Part shown: positions 6,603 to 11,077 of the stretch, piece after piece | Layout: every line of letters starts with the position of its first letter | Numbering within the stretch: the stretch's first letter is position 1 | DNA from: an uncultured Spirochaetaceae bacterium | GTDB taxonomy: Bacteria; Spirochaetota; Spirochaetia; Treponematales; Treponemataceae | Assembly (NCBI GenBank): GCA_902772605.1 | Contig: CACYBG010000362.1 | Location: 1 to 11,077 of the forward strand | Length of the DNA: 11,077 nucleotides | Reading direction: 5' to 3' | Notes under the pieces: model-generated | Told to the model about the DNA's origin: nothing | The model's database searches: none | Seen by the model: the letters and a program-made list of their open reading frames with translations, nothing else | Program-made: the position numbers and the translations under genes

Positions 6603-7091
6603 CTATTTTATCTGCGAATAGAGTTCCGCCATCTCGTCGCGCCATTCGCTTCTTGATTCACGGTCCTCCCACTCGATGATTTTCTTGATTGAAAAATGCC
6701 TTACGTCCCTAATGTTCGGATAGTTCAGGACTCCGAACCTTCCCTGTCCGATGTAGGCAATCTTGTCGCCTTCACCGAGCTTTTCGGATGCGGAAACCTG
6801 TTCCATGGCGCACTCGAAGTGTATAGGAGCCGTTCCGCCTTTCTGAACCAATGCCGAAGAAAGGTCGTTTATGACCTTTGAACATATCGGGCATACGGGC
6901 TGATTTGAATTCTTGAAATTCCTGATGGCTTCATCTTCAGACTGAATCTGACTGTGGGAAACGGCTGAATGGGGACGGAACCTTTCCCTGCGTTCCTTAC
7001 CTTCCCTTGAGCCGCCCTCTTCGTGATGACGCTGATTTCCCTGATTGGAATTCGAATGTCTTTTCTGCCTTCTGTCTCTATCTCTACTCAT
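6603..7091 (-). CDS. Unknown protein with basic low-complexity N-terminus and C-x2-C / H-x2-C putative zinc site
   Basis: I recognise no named family, though this resembles conserved hypothetical proteins I associate with treponemes. Residues 1-45 of 162 are hydrophilic and very rich in R, K, H, S, N, Q and G, and probably disordered. Residues 64-145 look like a compact domain with C67 and C70 (PVCPIC) and H91 and C94 (PIHFEC), a likely structural zinc site with a 20-residue spacing. After it come GEGDKIAYIGQGRFGV and a strand/helix segment FSIKKIIEWEDR. The tail 142-162 is charged. The basic tail plus a zinc ribbon suggests RNA or DNA binding, but this is inference. The ATG at 7091 is the only ATG after an in-frame TGA 18 bases upstream, and no Shine-Dalgarno precedes it. 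A 202-base structured non-coding stretch lies upstream; tRNA-Leu follows after 100 bases. Confidence 0.85.
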   Translation of the reverse strand: MSRDRDRRQKRHSNSNQGNQRHHEEGGSREGKERRERFRPHSAVSHSQIQSEDEAIRNFKNSNQPVCPICSKVINDLSSALVQKGGTAPIHFECAMEQVSASEKLGEGDKIAYIGQGRFGVLNYPNIRDVRHFSIKKIIEWEDRESRSEWRDEMAELYSQIK

Positions 7092-7098
7092 AGGATGG

Positions 7099-7127
7099 AT
7101 TTTACTTCAATATGATTTTTTTTTCTA
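7099..7127 (-). promoter_or_regulatory. Candidate promoter immediately before the zinc-site protein gene
   Basis: On the minus strand TAGAAA (7122-7127) and TAAAAT (7099-7104) are 17 bases apart, matching consensus at 4 and 5 of 6 positions. The spacer starts in an A tract. The -10-like element ends 7 bases before the ATG at 7091, so transcription would start at the ATG and give a leaderless mRNA. The same arrangement is seen before the lipoprotein gene. If the real promoter lies further upstream, the 7128-7293 structures would be part of the mRNA leader instead. Confidence 0.35.
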
Positions 7128-7293
7128 GTACGGACAGACCGTCCCGATGAAATGAACGGTCGCCGGAATTGATCGGGGATGATGATTCCGACCGTAAACC
7201 CACATGCGGCATCATGAGGATTTCAACAGGCGGATTGATTCCAATGCATTGACAAACCAGGTGCAAATCCACTGAGGGATTCAACACGACCTG
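7128..7293 (-). other. Non-coding region with overlapping inverted repeats (possible structured leader or 3' region)
   Basis: No convincing gene lies here. On the minus strand ATTGACA (7292-7298, containing the stop of the preceding small gene) pairs with TGTCAAT, enclosing AATCC/GGATT with a 6-base loop. Further on, ACGGTC plus GGAAT (7185-7195) pairs with ATTCC plus GACCGT (7156-7161 and 7165-7169). The same GACCGT can instead pair with a second ACGGTC (7137-7142). An imperfect 14-base direct repeat (12 of 14 identical) occurs at 7215-7228 and 7273-7286. No T tract follows these stems, so they are not intrinsic terminators. The role is unknown. Confidence 0.4.
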
Positions 7294-7476
7294 TCAATAC
7301 GTCTTTTCAGGTGCATGGCGGGAATTCCGTTTTTCAACTATCTGTCTGCTCACTACAAGAGCGATTCTTTCCACAGCAAAGTTTATGTAACTCTCGTCCT
7401 GGATTTTAAGCTGCAATTCCTTGATGCGCATTGCGTTATCTTTATTTTTTGCGGAAGGGTTCTTAGAAACCGGCAT
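7294..7476 (-). CDS. Small hypothetical protein (60 residues) coupled to yraN
   Basis: I recognise no family. The product is hydrophilic at the start (MPVSKNPSAKNKDNAM) and then mostly helical, with a regular heptad-like run from about residue 16 to 50 (RIKELQLKIQ ... ESYINFAVERIALVV). This suggests a short helical hairpin or coiled-coil protein. Support for a real gene is positional: the ATG at 7476 is 6 bases after the yraN stop and is preceded by GGAG (7486-7489) that overlaps the end of yraN, so it is probably translated by coupling. It has no transmembrane segment or cysteine motif. Function is unknown. Confidence 0.7.
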   Translation of the reverse strand: MPVSKNPSAKNKDNAMRIKELQLKIQDESYINFAVERIALVVSRQIVEKRNSRHAPEKTY

Positions 7477-7482
7477 ACAGTA

Positions 7483-7884
7483 TTACTCCGAAAAAGCGTT
7501 TACAATGTGGTGCACCGGCTCCAGTCCCGGAACATCTATTGCAAGGACATCAAACCTGATTGCCCTGCATTTATATTGTCGATGTTTTTCGATGTAAAAT
7601 TTAGCTGTTTTGATTATCTTTTGGAGTTTAGTCCGATTTAATTCATGCGACAGCATTTCGGGATTTCCGTGCGGAAGGGCCTTAACCTCCACGAACACCA
7701 AAACCCCTTTTCTGAGCGCAATCAGGTCGATTTCACCCTGTCTGCCCATGCGGAAATTCCTGTCGAGTATTTCATACCCCTTGGATTCAAGGTATGAGGC
7801 GGCACGATTTTCACCGTTTCGTCCCACCGTCACGGTCGTTGATTCGTCCCGTACGGACTTTTCCCGAAGCTTAGGCTCCTCCAC
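7483..7884 (-). CDS. yraN: YraN family (UPF0102) endonuclease-fold protein
   Basis: YraN proteins are small cytoplasmic proteins with a restriction-endonuclease-like fold related to archaeal Holliday junction resolvases. Their cellular role is poorly defined. The 133-residue product contains the family pattern GRNGENRAASYLESKGY (21-37), then the nuclease core: E51 and D53 in GEIDLIAL, and E66 with K68 in FVEVKA. The D-x(n)-E-x-K active-site residues are therefore present. The C-terminal RFDVLAID (110-117) also fits. The first 16 residues (EEPKLREKSVRDESTT) are not typical and make the protein slightly long. The start used is a GTG (7884) with AGGAGAGG upstream inside the end of the preceding gene; GTG codons near residues 18-20 are alternatives without an SD. 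Only 6 bases separate it from the upstream stop. Confidence 0.9.
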   Translation of the reverse strand: MEEPKLREKSVRDESTTVTVGRNGENRAASYLESKGYEILDRNFRMGRQGEIDLIALRKGVLVFVEVKALPHGNPEMLSHELNRTKLQKIIKTAKFYIEKHRQYKCRAIRFDVLAIDVPGLEPVHHIVNAFSE

Positions 7885-7890
7885 GGATTT

Positions 7891-8148
7891 CTAGGCCTCT
7901 CCTATTTCCTCGAATTCATCCAGTTCAACGACTTCTTCGACGGGTTCCAAATCAACGATAACTTCCTTATTTCTGTGTCCGCTGGTCATCAGGAACGGAA
8001 TCTTCCAGCGTTCTATGGCAACCAGATGATAGTGCTTCACCGGATGATTGGCGGCCAGAAACATGTTCGTAGAATCTTCAAAAAATACGGGAGCGGAAAA
8101 ACTGATTCCCTCCTTGATTTCATTGCAGTTCAATCTCATCAATGGCAT
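7891..8148 (-). CDS. Small protein resembling the N-terminal module of spirochaetal HD-GYP proteins
   Basis: The 85-residue product begins RLNCNEIKEGISFSAPVFF, then has NMFLAANHPVKHYHLVAIERW. This pattern (a short induction strand, 'APVF', a Pro-Val hinge, then a helix) resembles the small N-terminal segment that precedes HD-GYP phosphodiesterase domains in treponemes. That resemblance is from memory and moderate. The HD-GYP domain itself is absent. The chain ends in a strongly acidic tail (residues 66-84: many E and D) and a clean TAG, 6 bases before yraN. The start is the ATG at 8148, with GAGGGGG at 8154-8160, an excellent SD. The longer open frame upstream has no such signal. Function unknown; it may be a stand-alone interaction module or the remnant of a larger protein. 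Confidence 0.8.
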   Translation of the reverse strand: MPLMRLNCNEIKEGISFSAPVFFEDSTNMFLAANHPVKHYHLVAIERWKIPFLMTSGHRNKEVIVDLEPVEEVVELDEFEEIGEA

Positions 8149-8284
8149 AAAATCCCCCTCGCAACAAGCATACCGTCCCTGAAAATACGGCAAAAAAACG
8201 AAAGCGCTCCACGAAAAAACCCATCTTCCGGAGCAAACAAAACACGCACCCAAAATTAAAAACGAAGGCATGCACATCAGAAAG

Positions 8285-8548
8285 TCATTTGTGTTGAAAG
8301 GAAGTCTGTATGTAGGCAAAGATACCGGCTACGGCCCGCCATGTCGATTCAGGAATGCATTGACCCACATCCTGAATGGAAAGGACGTTTTCAAGTATGT
8401 CGTCCTCAATTATGGGGATTCCGTTTTCCCTTGCAGTTTCAATCATCTTGTATGCAAGGTAACCCTTTTCCTTTGCTGCAATCATCGGGGCAACTGCGTT
8501 CTCAGGATATTTCAACGCAACGGCCGCCAACTTACGTATTTCATTCAT
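8285..8548 (-). CDS. fhlB: FlhB-like cytoplasmic domain protein (FhlB type), flagellar export
   Basis: The 87-residue product corresponds to the part of FlhB that follows the autocleavage site, the FlhB_CC domain of the flagellar type III export switch. KLAAVALKYPENAVAPMIAAKEKGYLAYKMIETA matches the FlhB pattern 'VALkY..e..APkvvAKG...A.kI...A', and ENGIPIIEDD matches 'e.gvPi.ed..LA'. The membrane domain and the NPTH cleavage motif are absent. Such stand-alone copies are known in many flagellated bacteria, usually beside a FliK-like gene, as here. The frame is open further upstream, but homology starts just after the ATG at 8548. SD support is weak (AGAAAG 3 bases away, AGGGGAG further up). 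The intergenic stretch 8149-8284 after the gene shows no clear terminator or promoter. Confidence 0.85.
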   Translation of the reverse strand: MNEIRKLAAVALKYPENAVAPMIAAKEKGYLAYKMIETARENGIPIIEDDILENVLSIQDVGQCIPESTWRAVAGIFAYIQTSFQHK

Positions 8549-8603
8549 AAACTTTCTGTAATGCGCTCCCCTAAAACCGATAAAACGGATTAAAAATCCA
8601 ACG

Positions 8604-9638
8604 TCAGGCAAACGCCTCAACCGTCGACGGTTCTTCATCGGCGGTACAAAGCCCATCGGAGCAAGCAGAGACGGAATAGGTTACAGTCACAGGACTTCCC
8701 GAACTCATGCCGGAGTTGAGGAATCCTCCAAGCCGCAATTCTTCGGATTTGATTTTCGAAGGCAAAAGCGGCGGTAATGTAAAGAACCGAATTTCCTTCC
8801 CTTTGCTTTCATTACAGTATAACACAAAAAAATATTTTGTCGAGTTTAATTCACAGTCCAAATGGATTTTTTCGGCACACCGGGATTCCAGGTCCAGAAG
8901 AATCCTTACGGTTCCCGACGCAGTTTCCTTTCCAAGCTTCCATTCGTAGGGGAGGAAAATCCAGTGCATCTTTCCCGACTTCACGTGATTCATGAAAGTA
9001 AGGAGGCCTGTCTCAGAGCCCGTTCCGGCAGGATACAGCCGTTCAAGGAAGTTTTCGTCCGAATCCTGACGTTTTCGACCGTCGGCACTTTCATCCGCAT
9101 TCCTTCCGCCCTGATTTTTACCGCCGCTGTAATCTCCGACGGACATGGACATGAGAGCAAGCACTTCATCGTCATTCGGAACGATTCCCTTCTGAAGCAG
9201 TATGGCGGCCGCTTCGCTTGCAAGCCTTTCTTTGCCCGGAAACCTTTTTCCGACCGACACGGCCTTTTCCATAAGGGAACGGTCTATCTTCATCCCGCTC
9301 TGTTCCATGAACTGAAGGACCCTGTATGCAAGGCCCGAAACCGCATCTCCCTGGGCATAAAGCAGGGATTCGGACGTCCCGGGGGCAGGCATTTCGCCGA
9401 AATTTGAATCGGGAACAGGGGTCAAAATCACCCGACCGGACTGATCCGACCTTACGGAAGCTACAAAAGTCTGTCCGACGGAAAGATTCGCCTCGCTACG
9501 TACGGAAATTCTGTTTCCACCGGCACTTACGATGAAGGAACCGTCTCCCTCCGCTGACAGTACCCGCACAAAAAGAGTACGCACGGAAGGCTGCTGAACC
9601 TGTACAGGATTTACATTTTGGACTGGAACAATCTGCAT
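8604..9638 (-). CDS. FliK-like protein (putative flagellar hook-length control relative)
   Basis: The 344-residue protein has three visible parts. Residues about 20-75 form a beta-rich module (VRTLFVRVLSAEG ... FIVSAGGNRISVRSEANLSVGQTF). Residues 90-180 are helical (SLLYAQGDAVSGLAYRVLQ ... AAAILLQKGIVPNDDEVLALM). A polar linker (185-205) is followed by a C-terminal region (about 205-310) with FLPYEWKLG, GTVRILLDLES and an alternating strand pattern like the Flg_hook domain of FliK. FliK measures hook length and triggers the FlhB specificity switch. The neighbour is an FlhB-like domain, which supports the assignment. Identity to true FliK cannot be judged by eye, and a second FliK is likely elsewhere. 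The ATG at 9638 is preceded by GGGGAT at 9 bases; the open frame upstream of it runs through the rplS terminator and is not coding. Confidence 0.75.
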   Translation of the reverse strand: MQIVPVQNVNPVQVQQPSVRTLFVRVLSAEGDGSFIVSAGGNRISVRSEANLSVGQTFVASVRSDQSGRVILTPVPDSNFGEMPAPGTSESLLYAQGDAVSGLAYRVLQFMEQSGMKIDRSLMEKAVSVGKRFPGKERLASEAAAILLQKGIVPNDDEVLALMSMSVGDYSGGKNQGGRNADESADGRKRQDSDENFLERLYPAGTGSETGLLTFMNHVKSGKMHWIFLPYEWKLGKETASGTVRILLDLESRCAEKIHLDCELNSTKYFFVLYCNESKGKEIRFFTLPPLLPSKIKSEELRLGGFLNSGMSSGSPVTVTYSVSACSDGLCTADEEPSTVEAFA

Positions 9639-9674
9639 GGCACCGACATCCCCAAGCAATTTTTTTTGAGAAAA

Positions 9675-9697
9675 TGCGGACACATGCTTTATCCGCA
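9675..9697 (-). repeat. Short inverted repeat upstream of the FliK-like gene
   Basis: TGCGGA (9692-9697, minus-strand reading) and TCCGCA (9675-9680) form a perfect 6-bp inverted repeat around an 11-base centre. It lies between the rplS terminator and the FliK-like start. It could be an operator or a leader hairpin. No convincing -35/-10 pair is visible in 9639-9721, although the FliK-like gene must be transcribed from here unless RNA polymerase reads through the terminator. Confidence 0.4.
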
Positions 9698-9726
9698 CAC
9701 CGACGCAAACCGGACGCTTACAAAAC

Positions 9727-9753
9727 AAAAAAGGCAACCCGTTACGGATTGCC
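9727..9753 (-). terminator. Intrinsic terminator of the trmD-rplS operon
   Basis: On the minus strand GGCAATCCG (9745-9753) pairs with CGGGTTGCC (9733-9741), a 9-bp stem with one U-G pair, closed by a 3-base loop TAA and followed directly by six T (9727-9732). It lies 69 bases after the rplS stop. Confidence 0.92.
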
Positions 9754-9758
9754 CCTTT

Positions 9759-9820
9759 ACTGCAGTTCCACGGACGAAAATCATCAGTCATGAAACTGCA
9801 GTGCCCGTTTCGAAAAACGG
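9759..9820 (-). repeat. Two further hairpins between the rplS stop and its terminator
   Basis: Directly after the rplS stop the minus strand has CCGTTT-TTCG-AAACGG (9805-9820), a perfect 6-bp stem with a TTCG tetraloop. Next ACTGCAGTTTC (9792-9802) pairs with GGAACTGCAGT (9759-9769): 11 bp including one U-G, with a 22-base loop. Neither has a T tract. They may protect the 3' end of the mRNA or assist the terminator. Confidence 0.6.
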
Positions 9821-9821
9821 C

Positions 9822-10253
9822 TTATTTTTCTGCAGCGGCTTCCTTAACTTCAGATGCAGCAGCAGAGTTTACAAGCTTGTTTGAAGCAATGACGCGAGCC
9901 TTTGCCTTTGGACTGATGAGCTCCTTAATCTTTGAAGCCTTTCCGACCTTGTCGCGGATGTAGTAAATCTTTGAACGGCGGACTTTTCCTGGGCGAACGA
10001 TTTCAACCTTCTTTACGCGTGGGCTGTGAACCGGGAATACGCGCTCTACTCCAACGCCATAGCTCAGCTTGCGTACGGTGAATGTCTTGCGAACGCCGCT
10101 GTTCTTAATGCAGAGGACCAATCCTTCAAAAATCTGGATACGCTTTGTCTTACCTTCGATAATCTCAAAGTGAACCTTAACAGTATCTCCAACTCTGAAG
10201 TCGGCTACGGCTGATTTTTTCTGCTGCTCTTCAATAGTCTTAATAAGATCCAT
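9822..10253 (-). CDS. rplS: 50S ribosomal protein L19
   Basis: L19 sits at the 30S-50S interface and helps form an intersubunit bridge. The 143-residue product shows the L19 pattern: FRVGDTVKVHFEIIEG, IQIFEGLVLCI, TFTVRKLSYGVGVERVFPVHSPR, VRPGKVRRSKIYYIRDKVGKASKIKE. It is about 25 residues longer than the usual 115-120 because of a C-terminal tail (SPKAKARVIASNK ... AAASEVKEAAAEK) that is first basic, then Ala/Glu-rich. I chose the ATG at 10253, one base after the trmD stop, with GGAG (10260-10263) six bases before it. An in-frame ATG at 10265 lies inside trmD and lacks an SD. Co-transcription and translational coupling with trmD follow the widely conserved rpsP-rimM-trmD-rplS operon. Confidence 0.97.
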   Translation of the reverse strand: MDLIKTIEEQQKKSAVADFRVGDTVKVHFEIIEGKTKRIQIFEGLVLCIKNSGVRKTFTVRKLSYGVGVERVFPVHSPRVKKVEIVRPGKVRRSKIYYIRDKVGKASKIKELISPKAKARVIASNKLVNSAAASEVKEAAAEK

Positions 10254-10254
10254 T

Positions 10255-11070
10255 TTATTCTCCATTCTGAGTTTCGCGCTTCAACCTCTCCTGTATGGAA
10301 CGAAGCTTTCTGCGCTGCTTGCGGTCATTTTTATAGTCTGCATGCTCCGCAAGTTCTTCGATTATTTTTTCCGCTTCCTCCGAGAGAGTACCCGTCATCC
10401 GTCCCTGCTGAATCAAATCAGGTCTGTTCAACAGAGTCTTCTGCAGGCTCTTTCTGAGTCGCCACTTTCGGATTTCTTCATGGTTGCCCCCCTGCAAAAC
10501 AGCGGGAACCTCCAAGCCTTTGTACACCCTTGGCCTGGTGTACTGTGGATATTCCAAAAGGTTGCCGTTGAAGCTTTCCTCGTCCAATGATTCGCTGGTG
10601 ATTACACCCTCCACAAGCCTGTAGACCGAATCCACAATAACCGTGGCGGCAAGTTCACCGCTGGACATCACGTAATCCCCAATGGAGATTTCTTCGTCCA
10701 CATACAAATCGATGATTCTCTGGTCGATACCTTCGTATCTTCCGCAGACCAGGACGATTTCATCCTTTCGGCTCAAATCAAGGGCCTTGTTCTGATTGAA
10801 AGTGCGTCCACCCGGCGTGACGTAAATCACGTGCTTTTTATAGGCTTCGACACTGTCCAGAGCCCTGCCCAATGGTTCAGGAAGCAAAAGCTGTCCCGCA
10901 CCACCGCCATACGTAGCGTCGTCACATGTCTTGTGATTATCAAAGGCAAAATCCCTGATATTCACCAAATCGTAGGCAATAATTCCCCGTTCAACCGCCT
11001 TGGCCATAATCGAACTTTCAAAAAAAGCCCGCGGTATCTCAGGAAACAAGGTCAGCACAGTAAATTTCAT
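10255..11070 (-). CDS. trmD: tRNA (guanine37-N1)-methyltransferase TrmD
   Basis: TrmD methylates G37 next to the anticodon using S-adenosylmethionine, preventing +1 frameshifting. The 271-residue protein is a SPOUT (trefoil-knot) enzyme. Visible signatures are MKFTVLTLFPE at the start, TYGGGAGQLLLPEPL (53-67), LVCGRYEGIDQR (107-118) and SIGDYVMSSGELAA (129-142) in the knot, LLEYPQYTRP (171-180) where Glu replaces the Asp of E. coli at the catalytic acid position (a substitution I believe occurs in other bacteria), and LQGGNHEEIRKWR. The C-terminal tail (about 245-271) is strongly basic and longer than usual. The ATG at 11070 is complete, but the window ends 7 bases upstream, so its SD and the expected upstream rimM are out of view. 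The stop lies one base before the rplS ATG. Confidence 0.98.
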   Translation of the reverse strand: MKFTVLTLFPEIPRAFFESSIMAKAVERGIIAYDLVNIRDFAFDNHKTCDDATYGGGAGQLLLPEPLGRALDSVEAYKKHVIYVTPGGRTFNQNKALDLSRKDEIVLVCGRYEGIDQRIIDLYVDEEISIGDYVMSSGELAATVIVDSVYRLVEGVITSESLDEESFNGNLLEYPQYTRPRVYKGLEVPAVLQGGNHEEIRKWRLRKSLQKTLLNRPDLIQQGRMTGTLSEEAEKIIEELAEHADYKNDRKQRRKLRSIQERLKRETQNGE

Positions 11071-11077
11071 GGACTTA

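Noticed and set aside
7102..7287. 61-residue minus-strand open frame in the structured intergenic region
   Set aside because: TTG start without a good SD, no protein-like pattern, and it runs over the inverted repeats; more likely non-coding.
7292..7297. Perfect TTGACA on the minus strand at the end of the 60-residue gene
   Set aside because: No -10-like hexamer occurs 16-18 bases downstream; it is part of an inverted repeat instead.
9689..9696. GCGGATAA on the minus strand, similar to a sigma-28 (flagellar) -10 element before the FliK-like gene
   Set aside because: The only TAAG-like -35 candidate is about 20 bases upstream, not the 15 or so required, so the match is probably chance.
9639..9791. 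51-residue in-frame extension of the FliK-like protein
   Set aside because: It would be translated through the rplS terminator and its content is cysteine/arginine-rich and unlike the rest; the ATG at 9638 has an SD-like GGGGAT.

Overview
The window looks like a core chromosomal segment of a spirochaete, most likely a Treponema-type organism. Evidence for this is a stand-alone FlhB-like cytoplasmic domain (FhlB type) next to a FliK-like protein, a TroA/ZnuA-type metal-binding lipoprotein with a relaxed lipobox, a long coiled-coil MutS2, and several small proteins of a kind I associate with treponemes. The genus is an inference; no rRNA or species marker is present. Every gene I can support lies on the minus strand, so transcription runs from high to low coordinates. 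I see no insertion sequence, phage, CRISPR array or resistance gene.

Right end, 11070 to 9722: trmD (tRNA m1G37 methyltransferase) and rplS (ribosomal protein L19) are translationally coupled. They are followed by a 3' region with three successive hairpins, the last of which is a clear intrinsic terminator. Next, 9638 to 7294, is a compact cluster: a FliK-like protein, an FhlB-type flagellar export domain, an 85-residue protein resembling the N-terminal module of spirochaetal HD-GYP proteins, yraN (UPF0102 nuclease-fold protein) and a 60-residue unknown protein coupled to yraN.

Middle, 7293 to 6377: a roughly 200-base non-coding stretch has overlapping, partly mutually exclusive inverted repeats. 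It precedes a 162-residue protein with a very basic, low-complexity N-terminus and a C-x2-C / H-x2-C putative metal site. A tRNA-Leu(UAA) gene follows, with a near-consensus promoter and its own terminator.

Left part, 6255 to 425: a five-gene run reads metal-binding lipoprotein, HAD phosphatase (phosphoglycolate phosphatase-like), mutS2, tatD and a multi-spanning membrane protein of unknown function. The last 185 bases hold the 5' part of infC (translation initiation factor IF-3). It has a good promoter, a strong Shine-Dalgarno sequence and a TTG start, which fits IF-3 autoregulation through a non-canonical start codon.

Most of the window is ordinary housekeeping content. The points most worth a second look are the structured leader at 7092-7293, the two genes that lack a Shine-Dalgarno sequence and have -10-like hexamers 7 bases before the ATG (possible leaderless mRNAs), the basic zinc-site protein, and the small orphan domains in the yraN cluster.
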